From Silene latifolia (lineage: Eukaryota; Streptophyta; Magnoliopsida; Caryophyllales; Caryophyllaceae): DNA of 64,000 nt. Position numbers and translations under genes: made by a program. Positions 11,401 through 23,742 of the stretch are shown here, in pieces. Within the stretch, counting starts at the first letter, position 1. Every line of letters starts with the position of its first letter. The notes under the pieces are model-generated. The model did not search any database. It worked only from the letters and a program-made list of their open reading frames with translations, and had not been told where the DNA came from. Location: assembly GCF_048544455.1 (NCBI RefSeq), contig NC_133532.1, forward strand, positions 14,014,948 through 14,078,947. The letters are read 5' to 3'.

Positions 11401-14400
11401 TTCAAAGTGAAACAGAGCTTTTGAAGGAACTAGAACTAAAAACTAAACGGCTGCACTGAATTTTATATTTTATGATTGCTTTGTGGCCTTCCCTAATGCT
11501 TTCCTGGGCCTTTTCACGCCTTACTCTGCTTATATAGGATTGGCTTTGTGATGGTTGTCTGATGGATTTGTGACTTGGCAGGCTGGTATTGATGTCTGCA
11601 ACAGCAGATATTTCTAGATATCGGGATTACTTTAAGGATCTTGGCAGGGATGAAAGAGTGGAAGTCCTTGCAATCCCAAGTTCCAACCAGCTTACAAATT
11701 TTCAGCGGAGAGTCCTCTACCTTGACCAGGTTATGTGTTCTTGAATGTTTTATTGCTTGTCAGCGGAGCCAAATTTGTTTGTTTACGTTCTGCACGGTGT
11801 GGTTTCTATTATCATGGAATTGTCCTATTGTATTTGTGCGCATAGCCTTCTAAGTTGTTCAGGAACATATGCAGAAGTTTGTTAACTAACCTCCCTTTCT
11901 TTTGACAATTCTGCTGAGGGTGAACAAAAACGTGCTTGAAGGTGCTTGAAGTTAGTCGTTTAGCGAGCAGGCCAGCAGCAGTCCCTTAGTATAGATATCT
12001 CCCTCCTTTCCCCTATGATTTTTTTTTTAGTCTTTCCCCTCTAATTGAAGATGCTGCATATGCATTTTGTCATCCTTTGGTGTAGAAAAAGGGTTGCTCA
12101 AATTGCATTGTCACTACTCACTAGCCTCTATTCTTTAGTCGTTGATGTTCTTACATCATCAAAGCTGCTCTCTAGCCAGGCCCTTTCCCCCTGATGGTTA
12201 ATTTGATTCATGGCTGGATGTATGACTTCGCGACTTAGCGAACTTATTTTAGAGCTTTTTATCTGTTTGTTGACTCAACTCACTCAAGACCTAAGAGCCT
12301 AGCTTGGGAAACCAAGTTTACATGAAGGTGAAGGGACATTCATGACGATTTTATTTCTTCAAAAATAATTTTCTTATTGATTTTCTAAACAAATAGCTAG
12401 TGGATTCACTTTAAGGTATCTAGTGTTATGTTACCTGACTCCTTGATGGAAGGAGCAAAGTGATAACTGATAAGTAGATGCAAGAAGTGAAAGAAAATTT
12501 GGACTACGATATAAATTAATGTGGAAACCAGCAATATAAATAGCACCACCTCCATTTAGAGGAGACTGAAGAGAAACTCAGGTGGGAGATTGACTGCACT
12601 ATGCAATCAAATTAAATTGGTATGCCTAAGGTAGGCTAGACCTAATATCAGATATCAAGGAAACCTAGGCTGAAAACGAGTCTTTCCTGCATACAAATGT
12701 GTTGGTGTGCATGATCTTGTTTAGCCAATTCACTCGCTGCCTTTTTTATCTAAGAGGGCAGGGATGGAATTAAACGTGGCCTGGAAATGAGGTTCTCCCG
12801 CTCGCAGATTTGCCAGTGTCCTAGGGGAGGGGACAAATACTTTGTTTTAGTCTGGTTATTGGTTGGTAGGCATGGTAGTAATTGTCTTCTGAAGAGGTTT
12901 TGGAGATGTGTTTGTACATTGCATAATATATTTTTGTTGTAGTTCACTTACTCTCTCTGTTGAATCTATTTTTTTTTTGTAGCCAAAACAAAATATTTTT
13001 GTATTTGCTGATTGTCCTTGCCAGCTGCTAATACCTAGAAAAGATAGGTCCTAGCTATCATTTCCCTTCAGAAATTCGTTTTTTTGACTCTGTTTCTCCA
13101 GGTTGTTGAACTTCTCGGTGAGCATTCAGATACTTCAGATTCACTGTCCTTGAAATACTGTTGTGGCACAGTCCCAACCATGGCCAAGGCTGATATCAAG
13201 CTTGATGTGCACAAGCTTATACACGAACTTGTCTTGTACCTGCATAAGAATGAGGCGGATATTGAAAAAAGCATTTTGGTTTTCCTTCCAACATACTATT
13301 CACTAGAGCAACAATGGTTCTTACTAAAGCCGTTCAGCTCATGTTTCAAGGTCCATATTTTGCACAGCAGTGTGGACACAGAGCAAGCTCTGATGGCTAT
13401 GAAGATATCAAAGTCACACCGTAAGGTGCATGCTAGTTTACTTTATCTATGTTTTTTTTCAAAATTTTCTGAAGTTTGCGGTAATGGTTGCTAACTCAAG
13501 ATCAGCTAACACAAAGTGTACATTTAAGGCGTTTCAATGGCTGTGTGCTGCGATAACTGATAGGTACAGAGTAAAGTGTACAGAGCTTTTTAAGGTGCAA
13601 CTGGATCTCATTTTTACTTGCAGTGCTAATAATAAATTGATAAATGTGTCAAACTCGTAAAATCGTCTTTAGTGTGCATCAACGTCGCCCTGAGTTATCT
13701 GTATCTGCAAGGACTGCAACTACCTTTGTTGCTCAACTAAATAAAAAAACAAGAGAGAAAGATTTAATGTTTAAAGAGAAGGGTGTAAGTTTGTTTTTTC
13801 CGATAAACATACACTCAACACCAGATTAAAGAAAAGGGCGTAAGTTTGTTTTTTCCGATAAACATACACTTAACACGAGTTAATTGTCCTCATGGCTCAA
13901 AAGAGTTTTTATTGTCCCAAAGCTTGATTATGGAGTTTTCAGCATTGTAGGATTTTGGTTAAGTAAAAACAAAGATATCGACTAGTGCAGCAACAATTCA
14001 ATTTAGCAACAATTCAATGGTAATAGTTTCAATTGGTGAGTCATGGTGACACTTGTGGATGTTCTTGTCTTTATAACAAGGTAGATGTGCTCCAAGGCCT
14101 CCTACTTAGTGTTTTGATAGATGATTATCAAGTTCTGACTATGATTTTAATATTATTTTGGTCAACAATTGAAACTCTATTACCTTTCACTTGAGTAAGC
14201 AAGGCCATGTGGCACATTTTAATTTTCCCGGGTTAGGGCTGTAAAGACAATGAATCACATAGACCTGAATATTACTTTGAACTCCAACCATTCTAGGGAA
14301 AAGATATGTCTTACAACAATATCACCGCAATGCTTCAGAGGCATCCATTTACGGTGCTGTAGGGGGGATGCACTCAGCCTTTTGTAATACGAAGTGTTCC

Positions 14401-17400
14401 ATACACGGTATATTTACATTTAATTCAAATTATCTGGAGAATGCTGAGGAGCAATGTTTTCTAAAAAGTTTGTCGTGCTATGTCCTCGTGCTCTTTTGGC
14501 TCACAACTAACTTCTTTGTGATATTGGTGTGAGTCTGACAAAATTGAAAAGTTCAGCTCTATGCCTCTGCATAGTTTTTAAAAGGGGATCACTTTTCTCT
14601 CTTCCATGAGAGCAGGATTGGCAAAGTCTTGATGTAAGTCTGACTCCTAGCAAGTAGAGAGGCTGTTTCCAACTTTCCGTTCATATAATGGGGATCACTT
14701 TTCTCTCTTCCATGAGAGCAGGATTAGCCAGAATGACTGTTCTGTGTATGTTAAGTATGCTTATTGTGAAAGTTAGCTGCTCTTGATCTTTGCTTGTTTG
14801 CTTACACTTCAAATAATTTCTGTAGGTTATATTAGCGACTAATATTGCAGAATCATCAGTAACAATCCCAGAAGTTGCCTATGTTATTGATACCTGTCGA
14901 TCTTTACAAGTATATTGGGACGGGAATCGGAAAAGGGATACTGCTGACCTTGTCTGGGTTTCTAAATCACAGGTATTTGGCTGAAAATTATGGGATTTGC
15001 ATAAGTGTTTTTTTTTGGCATTAAAATTCTAAGTTCTGGAGGAAATTGTGTTGTAGGCTGACCAGCGTAGAGGTAGAACTGGTCGAACGTGTGATGGCCA
15101 GGTTTATAGGTTGGTTACACGGTCGTTTTTCGATAAGCTGCCTCCTTTCGAGTCTCCTGCAATACTCAAGTTATCACTCAGACTACAGGTGCTTCTTATC
15201 TGCTGTGCTGAGTCAAAGTTGATTAATGATCCAAAAGGTATCGTACCGAAGTTCTACTTTTCTTCTATGGGTTCTCCCTTGCATATTGTAATTGATGCCT
15301 ATCAGAGCTAGTTTTCTTTGTTGTACGTAGGATCGTTATTGGATGACACTGACATGTTGGGGTCTTTTAACTGCTGGTTGATTTATCAGATAATTGTGGA
15401 TTATTTATGAAGGATTGCTTGCATCTCTATCTAGAGTAGCGTGCATGTCGTGGTCTTTCTGATATGGAGTAATTAATACTCCTCGTCCCAGTGAGAAGTT
15501 ATCTACGTCTATTTTTGGTAGGTTTTTTGTGGGCCATCTTCTATGTGCAAGGGAAGTCATTGTGTTTTGTGTAGTCCAAAATTACCTGTTTGTCTTCCTA
15601 TGGTCTTTGTGCCAAAAGCAATTGATAACTATTGATCGGGACGGGGAGACTATCATATATTTTGGTGATATCATGCTCATCTCTGTTTCTCTTGTTTCTA
15701 TGTTTTTGAATTTTTGTTCCCTTGTGGCATATTGTAATTACGGTATTAACATGTGTTGATAAAGATGATTTTCGTGGAAGCTAGAACTTTTTTTTTTTAA
15801 TATATTTTTTTGTGTTGGTTGACTCAAACTTTACCAACTCACACGACAAAATAGCAAATACTCAGTCACCTACAGCTTGACTGCTTGAGTAAGATTAACT
15901 CCATATGTTTTTGTTTTGTGTCAGTTTTGTTACAGAAGGCCTTGGACGCACCAGATGTCGAAACTGTAGAGGATGCATTAAACTTACTTGAGCACATAAA
16001 GGCTCTTGAGAAAACACTTCCTAGGGGTCGATATGAGCCTACCTTTTATGGACGACTACTTGCCAGTTTCTCCTTGTCCTTCGATGCATCCTTGCTGATA
16101 CTCAAATTTGCCGACGCTGGAATGTTACGGGAGGGCATTTTACTTGGCATCTTGATGGATATGCAGCCGCAACCTATTATTCGTCCCTTTGGTGAGGAAA
16201 ATCTGGTACGTCTTATGCAGCATGTCTAAGTCCCTGATTTTAAATTGATGTAATAGCTGCTTGTGTCTCTCTTGGTAAATGGTTGTTATGATCTGCAGTT
16301 CATGGAATATACAGACTCATACTACACTACAGAAGGGGAAAATTCTCCCCAGATGGGTAAAAAGGAACTGGTTTTCTTGGCAAATCTATGTGCTTATCAA
16401 TTTTGGCAACGTGTGTTTAAGGTGTGGTGTTACGTTTCTCTTGCAAAGCTCTTTGCACGGAGCTATCTATTTGTATTTGTAGAAAGTTAATCATGCTCAC
16501 TAACATTATTTCTGTGTGAACTGTGAAGGACAAGATTCGTCTTCAATGTTTGAAACAGCTTCTGAGTGTTGAGGATGTGAAGGTTCCACAAGGTTTGCTT
16601 CTTAAAATTGAAGAAGAATGGTGCACTATGCATAACGTACTGCAGTCTTCCATGCATCAAATCTCTGAAATCTGTAAGTTGCTATGATTATTCAGATTGT
16701 TGTACCTTTTCTGTTGGCAAGTGTTTGACATGTGATTTTCCTTTTTCAGATAATGACATTTTATGTTCGGTGCATCGCTATCGCCCTAAATTTCTTGGCG
16801 CATCTTCTGGATTACCATCCTATTATGATCCTTGTGAATTTAAACATATATGTGTGGTAGAATGTCGGCCAAATAATGAAACGGCTGCTCTCCTTGTAGA
16901 AGATGAGCAAAATGAATCAAAAAAATGCCTTGCTGTGCCATATGTGTCTTCTCATCACTTTAGGATTCAGAAGATGGCAGAGAAGTTTACTACTGTTATC
17001 AAAGAGGTATACAGTATAATCAATGCTTGATTCTTCTCTTGCTTGATTTATATACTATCTCACTTCGTTGGAGTTTCTGCATTCCAGATCCGAGTTCAGC
17101 ATGAAGAAGGCTTGATTGAGGACACTAATCAGCATGCCTATGGGGAAGCCCCTACATGTGTGTACTATTTTCAAGGGTACTGTAGAAGGGGTGATGATTG
17201 CCTATATTCTCATTCACTGCAAACCAGCAGGCCTGTTTGCAAATTCTTTGCCACTTTTCAGGTATTCATCTGCGTATACTTTTGATTGTGTATTGCTCTT
17301 TTTCGGGTGATAATTATTGATTAAAGCAATGCTCATCAAAGTTATGTGTTTGCGGTATTGTTTTTGATATTGTATTTTGTGTATTATAAAACGGCTACAA

Positions 17401-19157
17401 TAATTCTTCTTTCGCATTAAAATAAGCCTAATTTGCACTGTCTCTTATCATCCTCCATCACAAGTAACTGTCTGTTTTTTGAACTCTCATCAACTCATAC
17501 ATCTATGATTCAGTGAACTGTAAATAAATCAAACTAGTAGATCAGTAGATGAAACTATTGATTGATTCTCTCCCTTTTGGAAACTGCTGCAATGTACACT
17601 ACCATGTCCAATGTTATCTTCCGAACTAAGAAAATGAATATTTGCACATGTGCTCAAGAGTCAAAGAGTAGACTTGTTGTCCTTCCTTTGTTCATGATTC
17701 TCACTCTAGAGACATTTGTATTGTGGTTTATTTCTCTTGTTGGTAGACTAATAGCTGATGATTTGATACGAAGGGTTGTCGGAATGGTGATTCGTGCGCT
17801 TTTGCTCATGATCTTACTTCACAAGTTGTGTCCTCTCAACCAAGTTTATGTGTTCCTGAAAATGAAGACGTTGATGGCAAAGAGCTCACTAAACTATTCC
17901 CCATATCTTCTAGGGGGTCTCTGCTGCTGTTGGATGATGTGGATTTACATTTTTCAATGGCTTTTTCTCAACATTATGATCCGTCAAAGATTATATGCAC
18001 AACTTCTCTTTCTGAAAGCTGTATATATGACACATCTCTGTCTGGTGTTAAAGTTCTCTGGGAGATTTGTCATCCATTGGAGGTTGTCACTTATAAATCT
18101 GTTGAGAATCCTATTCCTTGGAGTGAAGTAAAGTGTGTCTTTTGGTTTCCAAGATTTGACGGAGACGAAACTTCAGAAAAGCAAAAGCGTTTGGTGCAAA
18201 ACTTCTTTGAGCATTTCGCTGCACGTATATTGGCTGATCGATTGATTGGCGTGCATTTGATCCTTGTAATGAACAACATCAGGTTCTCACATCTTCAGGT
18301 ATAATTGTTTCCCACTGAAATCTATCATTTGACGTTCTCTCATCCGTTTGACTTTTCCAATAATGTTTCATTCCAATTTCCAAGTTTCCATGATGCTTCT
18401 TAAGTGTTTTGTGACAGCTAGCCGATCTCTTATATATTGCATAGTGGTTTATTGTATATTATTGTTGATGCGGTTTCTCCACCATATCTATCATTCTTTC
18501 GTTCTGTAGTCTAACTTATATGGAGTAATCCTTAGTGATTGGAGATTTCAATGGCTGGTTATCTTTATTTTCAATGGAGCCAACGATTCAGGAGTAAAGC
18601 AAAATGACTTGCTGAATGGTTGCGGTTCTTTTACCGTGAAGTAGTAGTCATTCCATGCAATATTACACGCGTTATTCATTTGCGCCCTCTGGATTTTACT
18701 TTTACTTGTTAACTAAGGGGTAAGGTCCCTCACATCCGACTTGCTCTTGCTTCACTATTTGCCGGAATCTTTTAGGCTCTACTGCACTTGGGTAATGTGT
18801 CGTAGACCTTGTAGTCATTAATGGTTGGCAATTGATTGATGTACACTGTATTTAAAAGCTTCTTACTGTTAAATCGAGTACTCATTTTTACACAGAGGTC
18901 TTTGACATATTAATCATGGTTGGCCTCAGGTAGAGAAGTTGGCACAAGATTGCCTCTTTTTTCTTATGAAGTCATTCCCATTCGACGAGTCAACCTTCGG
19001 AGCAGTGCCAGATTTTGTCAATACAAAGAAGCCTGGAGTAGTATCCACTCCCATTTCATATGTTTTCAGTCTTCATATTCCTACTAATCAGTTCGTTGGG
19101 GAATTTGCTCCGGCACTTTCAGGATCATCTACACAGCAACTAGTAACCAGTAAGTAG
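8434..19157 (+). CDS. DExH8: DExH-box ATP-dependent RNA helicase with two CCCH zinc fingers (DExH8 / C3H31-like)
   Basis: Fourteen exons read through in frame: 8434-8599, 10148-10325, 10934-11107, 11582-11729, 13102-13425, 14826-14972, 15057-15237, 15925-16205, 16299-16421, 16529-16673, 16750-17006, 17088-17261, 17774-18298, 18930-19157. All junctions are GT-AG. The product is 1016 aa, close to the roughly 1015 aa I recall for Arabidopsis DExH8 (At2g47680). Motif I GETGCGKS is at residues 51-58, DEVH at 146-149, SAT at 178-180 and QRRGRTGR at 382-389, so the helicase core looks competent. CCCH fingers follow: C732-x7-C740-x5-C746-x3-H750 and C759-x8-C768-x5-C774-x3-H778. The family unwinds RNA using ATP, and the fingers probably bind RNA. 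Its precise substrate is not known to me. A possible extra 3' exon is treated separately. Confidence 0.95.
8765..9270 (+). repeat. Degenerate tandem repeat in intron 1 of the helicase gene
   Basis: Four diverged copies of a 90-140 bp unit lie in tandem. Each runs from a GATATAATTGTTAGTTTGTTG-like start through GATAAACCGAATTATTGCTG to GGGAATGTGATTTTGCT. The copies are at about 8775-8905, 8906-8995, 8996-9130 and 9131-9270. The second is shortened. Confidence 0.75.
10541..10705 (-). mobile_element. Possible LINE 3'-end remnant in helicase intron 2
   Basis: A T-run followed by a short AT-rich leader and then a GC-richer non-coding stretch looks like the poly(A)-end of a retroposon lying in reverse. 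The layout resembles the left edge of the LINE at 32177. No coding sequence survives, so this is tentative. Confidence 0.3.
13771..13879 (+). repeat. 55-bp tandem duplication in helicase intron 5
   Basis: The unit starting TTAAAGAGAAGGG at 13771 is repeated from 13826. Both contain GTAAGTTTGTTTTTTCCGAT followed by AAACATACACT. There are few differences, so the duplication is fairly recent. Confidence 0.85.
14584..14725 (+). repeat. Short direct repeat in helicase intron 5
   Basis: A segment of about 36 bp beginning GGGGATCACTTTTCTCTCTT is found at 14584 and again at 14690, separated by about 70 bp. It lies just upstream of the acceptor of exon 6. Confidence 0.8.
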
Positions 19158-22100
19158 ACTAGCTTAATCCCTTTTGAGGTACATATGTTTCTGAAACTTC
19201 AACCTAGCTGTGTGATATATGCAAGCTTGCTATGTATCGGGCTCTTCATGTTTTTGGCCTTGGTGACACACAAACACCAGGCTGAAAATTTTAATGATCA
19301 TTTTTGCGTCGCTTTTTTTTTTTTTGTAACAGAACAAGTACTGTGTAGAACGTCTCTGGGGAGTTGGAGAATTATGCTAGTTTGACATTGTTCTTTGGAT
19401 TATGATTGTGATTTGTTTTCTGCATTATTGTATTTCGCTTCATCCTAACCCTACTAATTGATCACTAATGTCCATGCTTGTCGGATATTCTCTCTATGGG
19501 GTTGGACTTGGGTTCGATGGGTCTGGTAGTGAATCGGGTGATGGGAGATAACCCGGGTTCAGTAGGCTTTTCAAGTTGTAGGGCCCTACACATTTGGAGT
19601 TATTATCTTAATGCTGTTGATGTAGTGATTTTTGCCGACATTTCGGAGAAATGTGCTTTCTGTTCACTATTCATTCGTCCAACATAATATCATATGTAAT
19701 TGAACTGTTCTAATTGATTCTTCTTTGATTAGCCAAGCAAGAAAAGATCCATTCAAATATGAAAAGAATACATTTTACAAATTCAGATAGCGACCCGTTT
19801 CTTTGCATAGGTCAAGTTACTAAGACATTGAAAAGGACTTTAAGCTGTGATGTTGAAGCAAGTTCGTATCAAGTATTTTCATTTGGTCCCCATTTTGTGA
19901 CGATGATTGTTTCGTCGACTCCCATAAATTTCTTATGCTTGATCAGGAAGATTGTTGTTTCATTTCCCATAGAACAAAAGACAAACTATTCATCGTCGGT
20001 AATGTGTTGTCAACTCATGGGTGAATGCATAAAGCTATGTATATCAGACCCCTTCTACCCCGTCATCTGCGAAAACCCCAGCGCTATTGGGGTACTGTCG
20101 TAGATGTAGATTAGTAAGATTGATATCAAAGTTCTGCATTTTGTTTTGTTTTTGTTTGCTTTGTTTTCCCGAGAGGCTCCTAATATGGTTCAATGTGTGA
20201 TCATGCTCTGGTTGCGAAATCATTCAGAATTTGCTATTAGTGAGAATACATTCTGCTCTTGTTTCTTATCGTGATCTGTTGGCGGAGACCCAAACACAGC
20301 CACATAGGGATAGTCAGAAAGAACCCGTTCTTAGAGCGGAAAACCCCATTGCAGGTCCCAAAATGAAGCAAGATTTGAGGATGCTAGATTCTATTTAGGT
20401 GACCAGATTTTCCTGCTGATTACATTAACCCTGCATCAATTTTACCAGAAAAGCAGCCTTCAGATTCCCCCCCCCCCCCCCTTCATCAGCTGGTATATTT
20501 TTTATTTTATTTTTTATTTAATGAAGAGAACACATTAATCAACGTAAGTTTCGAGTCTATAGCCCCCGGCAAGCAGTCCGGACCCACCCGACTCAAACCA
20601 CTTGAAACCTAGAGGGCAGAGGCTGGCAAATTGGTAAACTATAGTGACTCGGCCCTAAAAAATGTCTCAACACGATCATATTATGATTCAACTTGGTTAA
20701 GGACCGACCAAAAACTTGACTTGATAATATGATGATCAAAATAAGATGAACTTTATATACTCGTATAATCTAATAAACTTTATACTTAAATTACAGATTA
20801 CAAGGCGGTTGATTTATGTAGGCTTACTTTTGTGTTACAAACCTGAAAATACTGCTTTAATATTATCTCAAATTGAAAACACAAATTCTTATTGAAGACG
20901 GACATTATCCGTTATAAAGTGAAGACGGATAGTTTCTCTTTCACAATATGCAAGTGGCAAATCAAGTGAGAATTAAATGGAGTACCCCACTTACCCTCCC
21001 ACTTATAGACACTATCCGTCTTCTTTTATCCAAATCATTTGTTTTTTCTTTATAAAGGGGGTTTTTCATTAAACAAATAATTAAAATACAAGGAGTAAAT
21101 AATTAACCGTTATTTACCTATTTAAGTCCTAATATAGTATGTAAAAAACCGTCATTTTAGTCATTTTATCTTGAACCGAAAGATAATACGGAGTATTTTC
21201 CCTCACAAATTCTCATTTGTGATGAACAATATCCGTCACAAGCTTGTGATGACTCAAATAAAACCCACTTAGGTAGATAAAGATATGACATTTGTAATTC
21301 CCTAGACACTATTGCGTTTGTCTTATCTACTCAAGTAGGTGATGCTTGATCCGTCACAAACTTGTGACGATATACCGTCACAAGAGAGACTTATTGATTT
21401 TCCCTAATCGTCATAAACTTGTGACGGATATACCCGTCACAAAAGAGACTTATTGTTCCCTCACAGGTCGGCTAATGAATGACATTTTTCCTGAATGCGG
21501 TACTGACGTACTGTATATGCTTCATGAGAGCCATGTGAAATGCTTTTTTTTTTTTAGTGTGAATTCTCGATCAATTGTATCATGAAACAGTAAGTACATA
21601 ATACTTTTATTACTAGTAGTTTCTAAGAGCTCTGCTTGTCTTATTCTATTTATTTCATCTATCTTAAATTTAAAACCGATATACCGTCTTAAACAAAAAT
21701 TTAACCACCAAATAATTGTACATCGGCTCAACCATTCAAGTATACAGAGTCACAAACACTAATCACTAACATCTATGAGACTATGAACATCTAATGGTTC
21801 TTGTCCTTGGTCGGTCGTCATTTAACAAATCTTTAAACCCCAAACAGATGTACTAATTACATTGCACCACTACTAACCAAATTTTAATATTTCTATACAG
21901 TGAGTACTAATTTGGAATATCTGAGCACGTTCATTTCAGGTGGGACCCACTTTGTACTATTTTAGGTCTTATCCATATGACATGGTCACAGTAATATTTT
22001 ATGTCCCTTATTATATAATAAAGTTGCATTTCAGTCCCTGTCAAATGACATAATACTATAATAGTCCCTTCATTTGCTTCCTTAAAAGAGTTGCATTTCA

Positions 22101-22159
22101 GTCCCTATATCATTAACATCAACCTTTATTTTAGTGAGTGCCTCACTTGCAAAACTGTC
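19158..22159. other. Intergenic region between helicase and CBSX3 genes
   Basis: This holds the helicase 3' UTR, an open frame at 19733-20103 that could be an alternative last exon (see findings), a run of 15 C at 20467-20481, fragments of MITE-like inverted sequences with GAAGACGGA motifs around 20890-21030, and the short tandem repeat at 21349-21456. The stretch from about 21600 to 22150 is plain AT-rich sequence in which I see nothing. Confidence 0.6.
21349..21456 (+). repeat. Tandem pair of about 55 bp containing small palindromes
   Basis: Two direct copies read (A)TCCGTCACAAACTTGTGACG followed by a spacer, CCGTCACAAGAGAGACTTATTG and TTCCCT. CGTCACAAACTTGTGACG is itself a palindrome. A related palindrome, CCGTCACAAGCTTGTGA, lies at about 21233. 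This is probably the remains of a TIR-bearing MITE. Confidence 0.6.
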
Positions 22160-22257
22160 TCCACACTTTCTCTTTCATCTGTTTCTAGACTTCATAATCT
22201 TCATTCCAACTTTCAGGTAATTAATTTTTTCTATTTTTTTTAGAAAGAGTTAGTTTT

Positions 22258-22590
22258 GTGTAAGACGATTTTATAGTAACGGATCCAAACATAACCCCAT
22301 TTTTAGTGGATAGAAGTGGTTATTTAATTCTTATTTTGCGATAAATTTGTGTAAAACCGTCTTAGATAAGTATTTGTGTTTTAACAAGATGTTTCAATTT
22401 TTTTTTTCTTTGACTTGGTTGTTTTTGTGCTTGTTCTGTGTATTTTGTCTGATGATATGTAAAATTATTGATGATTTGTTGACTTGTTTTGTTCTATTTT
22501 TAGTGGGTTTATTTTATTTTTACCTGGGATAGTTTTGTAAAATATGATTGTAATAGTGGCATTTACAAATTCTTGTGTAAGACGGTCTTA
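22258..22590 (+). repeat. Dispersed GTGTAAGACGGTCTTA-like motifs in the CBSX3 leader intron
   Basis: TTGTGTAAGACGATTTTATA (about 22256), TTGTGTAAAACCGTCTTAGA (about 22345) and TTGTGTAAGACGGTCTTATA (about 22573) are related. AGACGGTCT is an inverted motif that recurs elsewhere in the window (for example about 51312-51340), so these look like ends of a MITE family. Confidence 0.45.
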
Positions 22591-23665
22591 TATAAGAAGT
22601 TTGTAAAACAGGTTTATTTGGTACTAATTTTTCACTTACATGGGATATTTGTATACATGGATCTGTTTACTCAATGTTTGTGTAAACCCGCCTTATGGAA
22701 GAATAGCTCTAATTGGATCATTTTCTTCTCCTTTTATTTGGATTTGTTGTTTTGTTACTAGAAGTGTTTTTTTTTGTGTGTGTGTGGACTAGTGTTGAAT
22801 GGTTGAAACTATATTTTTGAGTCAAAAGGTCTTGAATGGTTGTTGAAAAGAGTTAAACTGTAGCAGGAGCACATTAGACCATTTCAATCTGGGATTTAAG
22901 TTTTGAACAGTAGGTTGGGATTCTTGGAATTGATAATCAACTTAATGGATTCAGTTGTGATAAATTATCTAATAATGAATCTTTTGAAAGAGTACAATAG
23001 TATTTACCGTGTGCCTTAAAGATTCCTGCCTATCTCAATACATTGGCTCAAGCATATTCCTCATGTGTGATGACCATAATGAAAATAAAATAAAGTCGAG
23101 AATCGTATTGAACTGTTGAATTATCTAAGGGGTAAAAGTTATAAGGCTCTTTCGTTACTCCACCTATTATTAATTGGTTACTATGAAACCTCATTTTGTT
23201 TAATAGCTATCTCATGTGTGGCCTTGTGTAGGCTCAGTGTAGTTTTAATGTGAATTACGGATGTAATATGTTCAAGGTTTTAGTTACACCTTTGGGTTCA
23301 TTTCCAACAATGACGACATGGAACACTGGTTCATATTAACTTGGGTCCTTTCATTGAGGATATAAGCAACAATGACAATCGAACCTTAGTTCCAAAATAA
23401 TTTAGTGTTCGTTTCTACTCCTAGGTAATATTGTCCAACTCGAACGAGCTCTACTTACTTTGTAGTGTGTGCATACAAAGATGCACAGATAAACAGTATT
23501 CGTGGTGGGTCTGGTAACGAGTTATGTTCGGAAGTTATCACTGTGCTCTCTATCATATATTTATGCTATGCATTTGAATCATACGCTGTAATTTTTAATT
23601 TTTCTCTGGTACATGGTTTATTAGATTTGTGCTTCATTGATAAATTGTGTTATCTGGCTTTCTGC

Positions 23666-23721
23666 AAGTTTTCATGTTAATTAGTTGTGATATAAGTTTT
23701 CATGTTAATTAGTTGTGATAA
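23666..23721 (+). repeat. 28-bp tandem duplication before the CBSX3 coding exon
   Basis: AAGTTTTCATGTTAATTAGT and the following bases are repeated exactly with a 28-bp period (23666 and 23694), about 20 bp upstream of the splice acceptor at 23738-23739. It may duplicate a branch-point region. Confidence 0.85.
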
Positions 23722-23742
23722 CATAACCTTTACATGTAGAAA

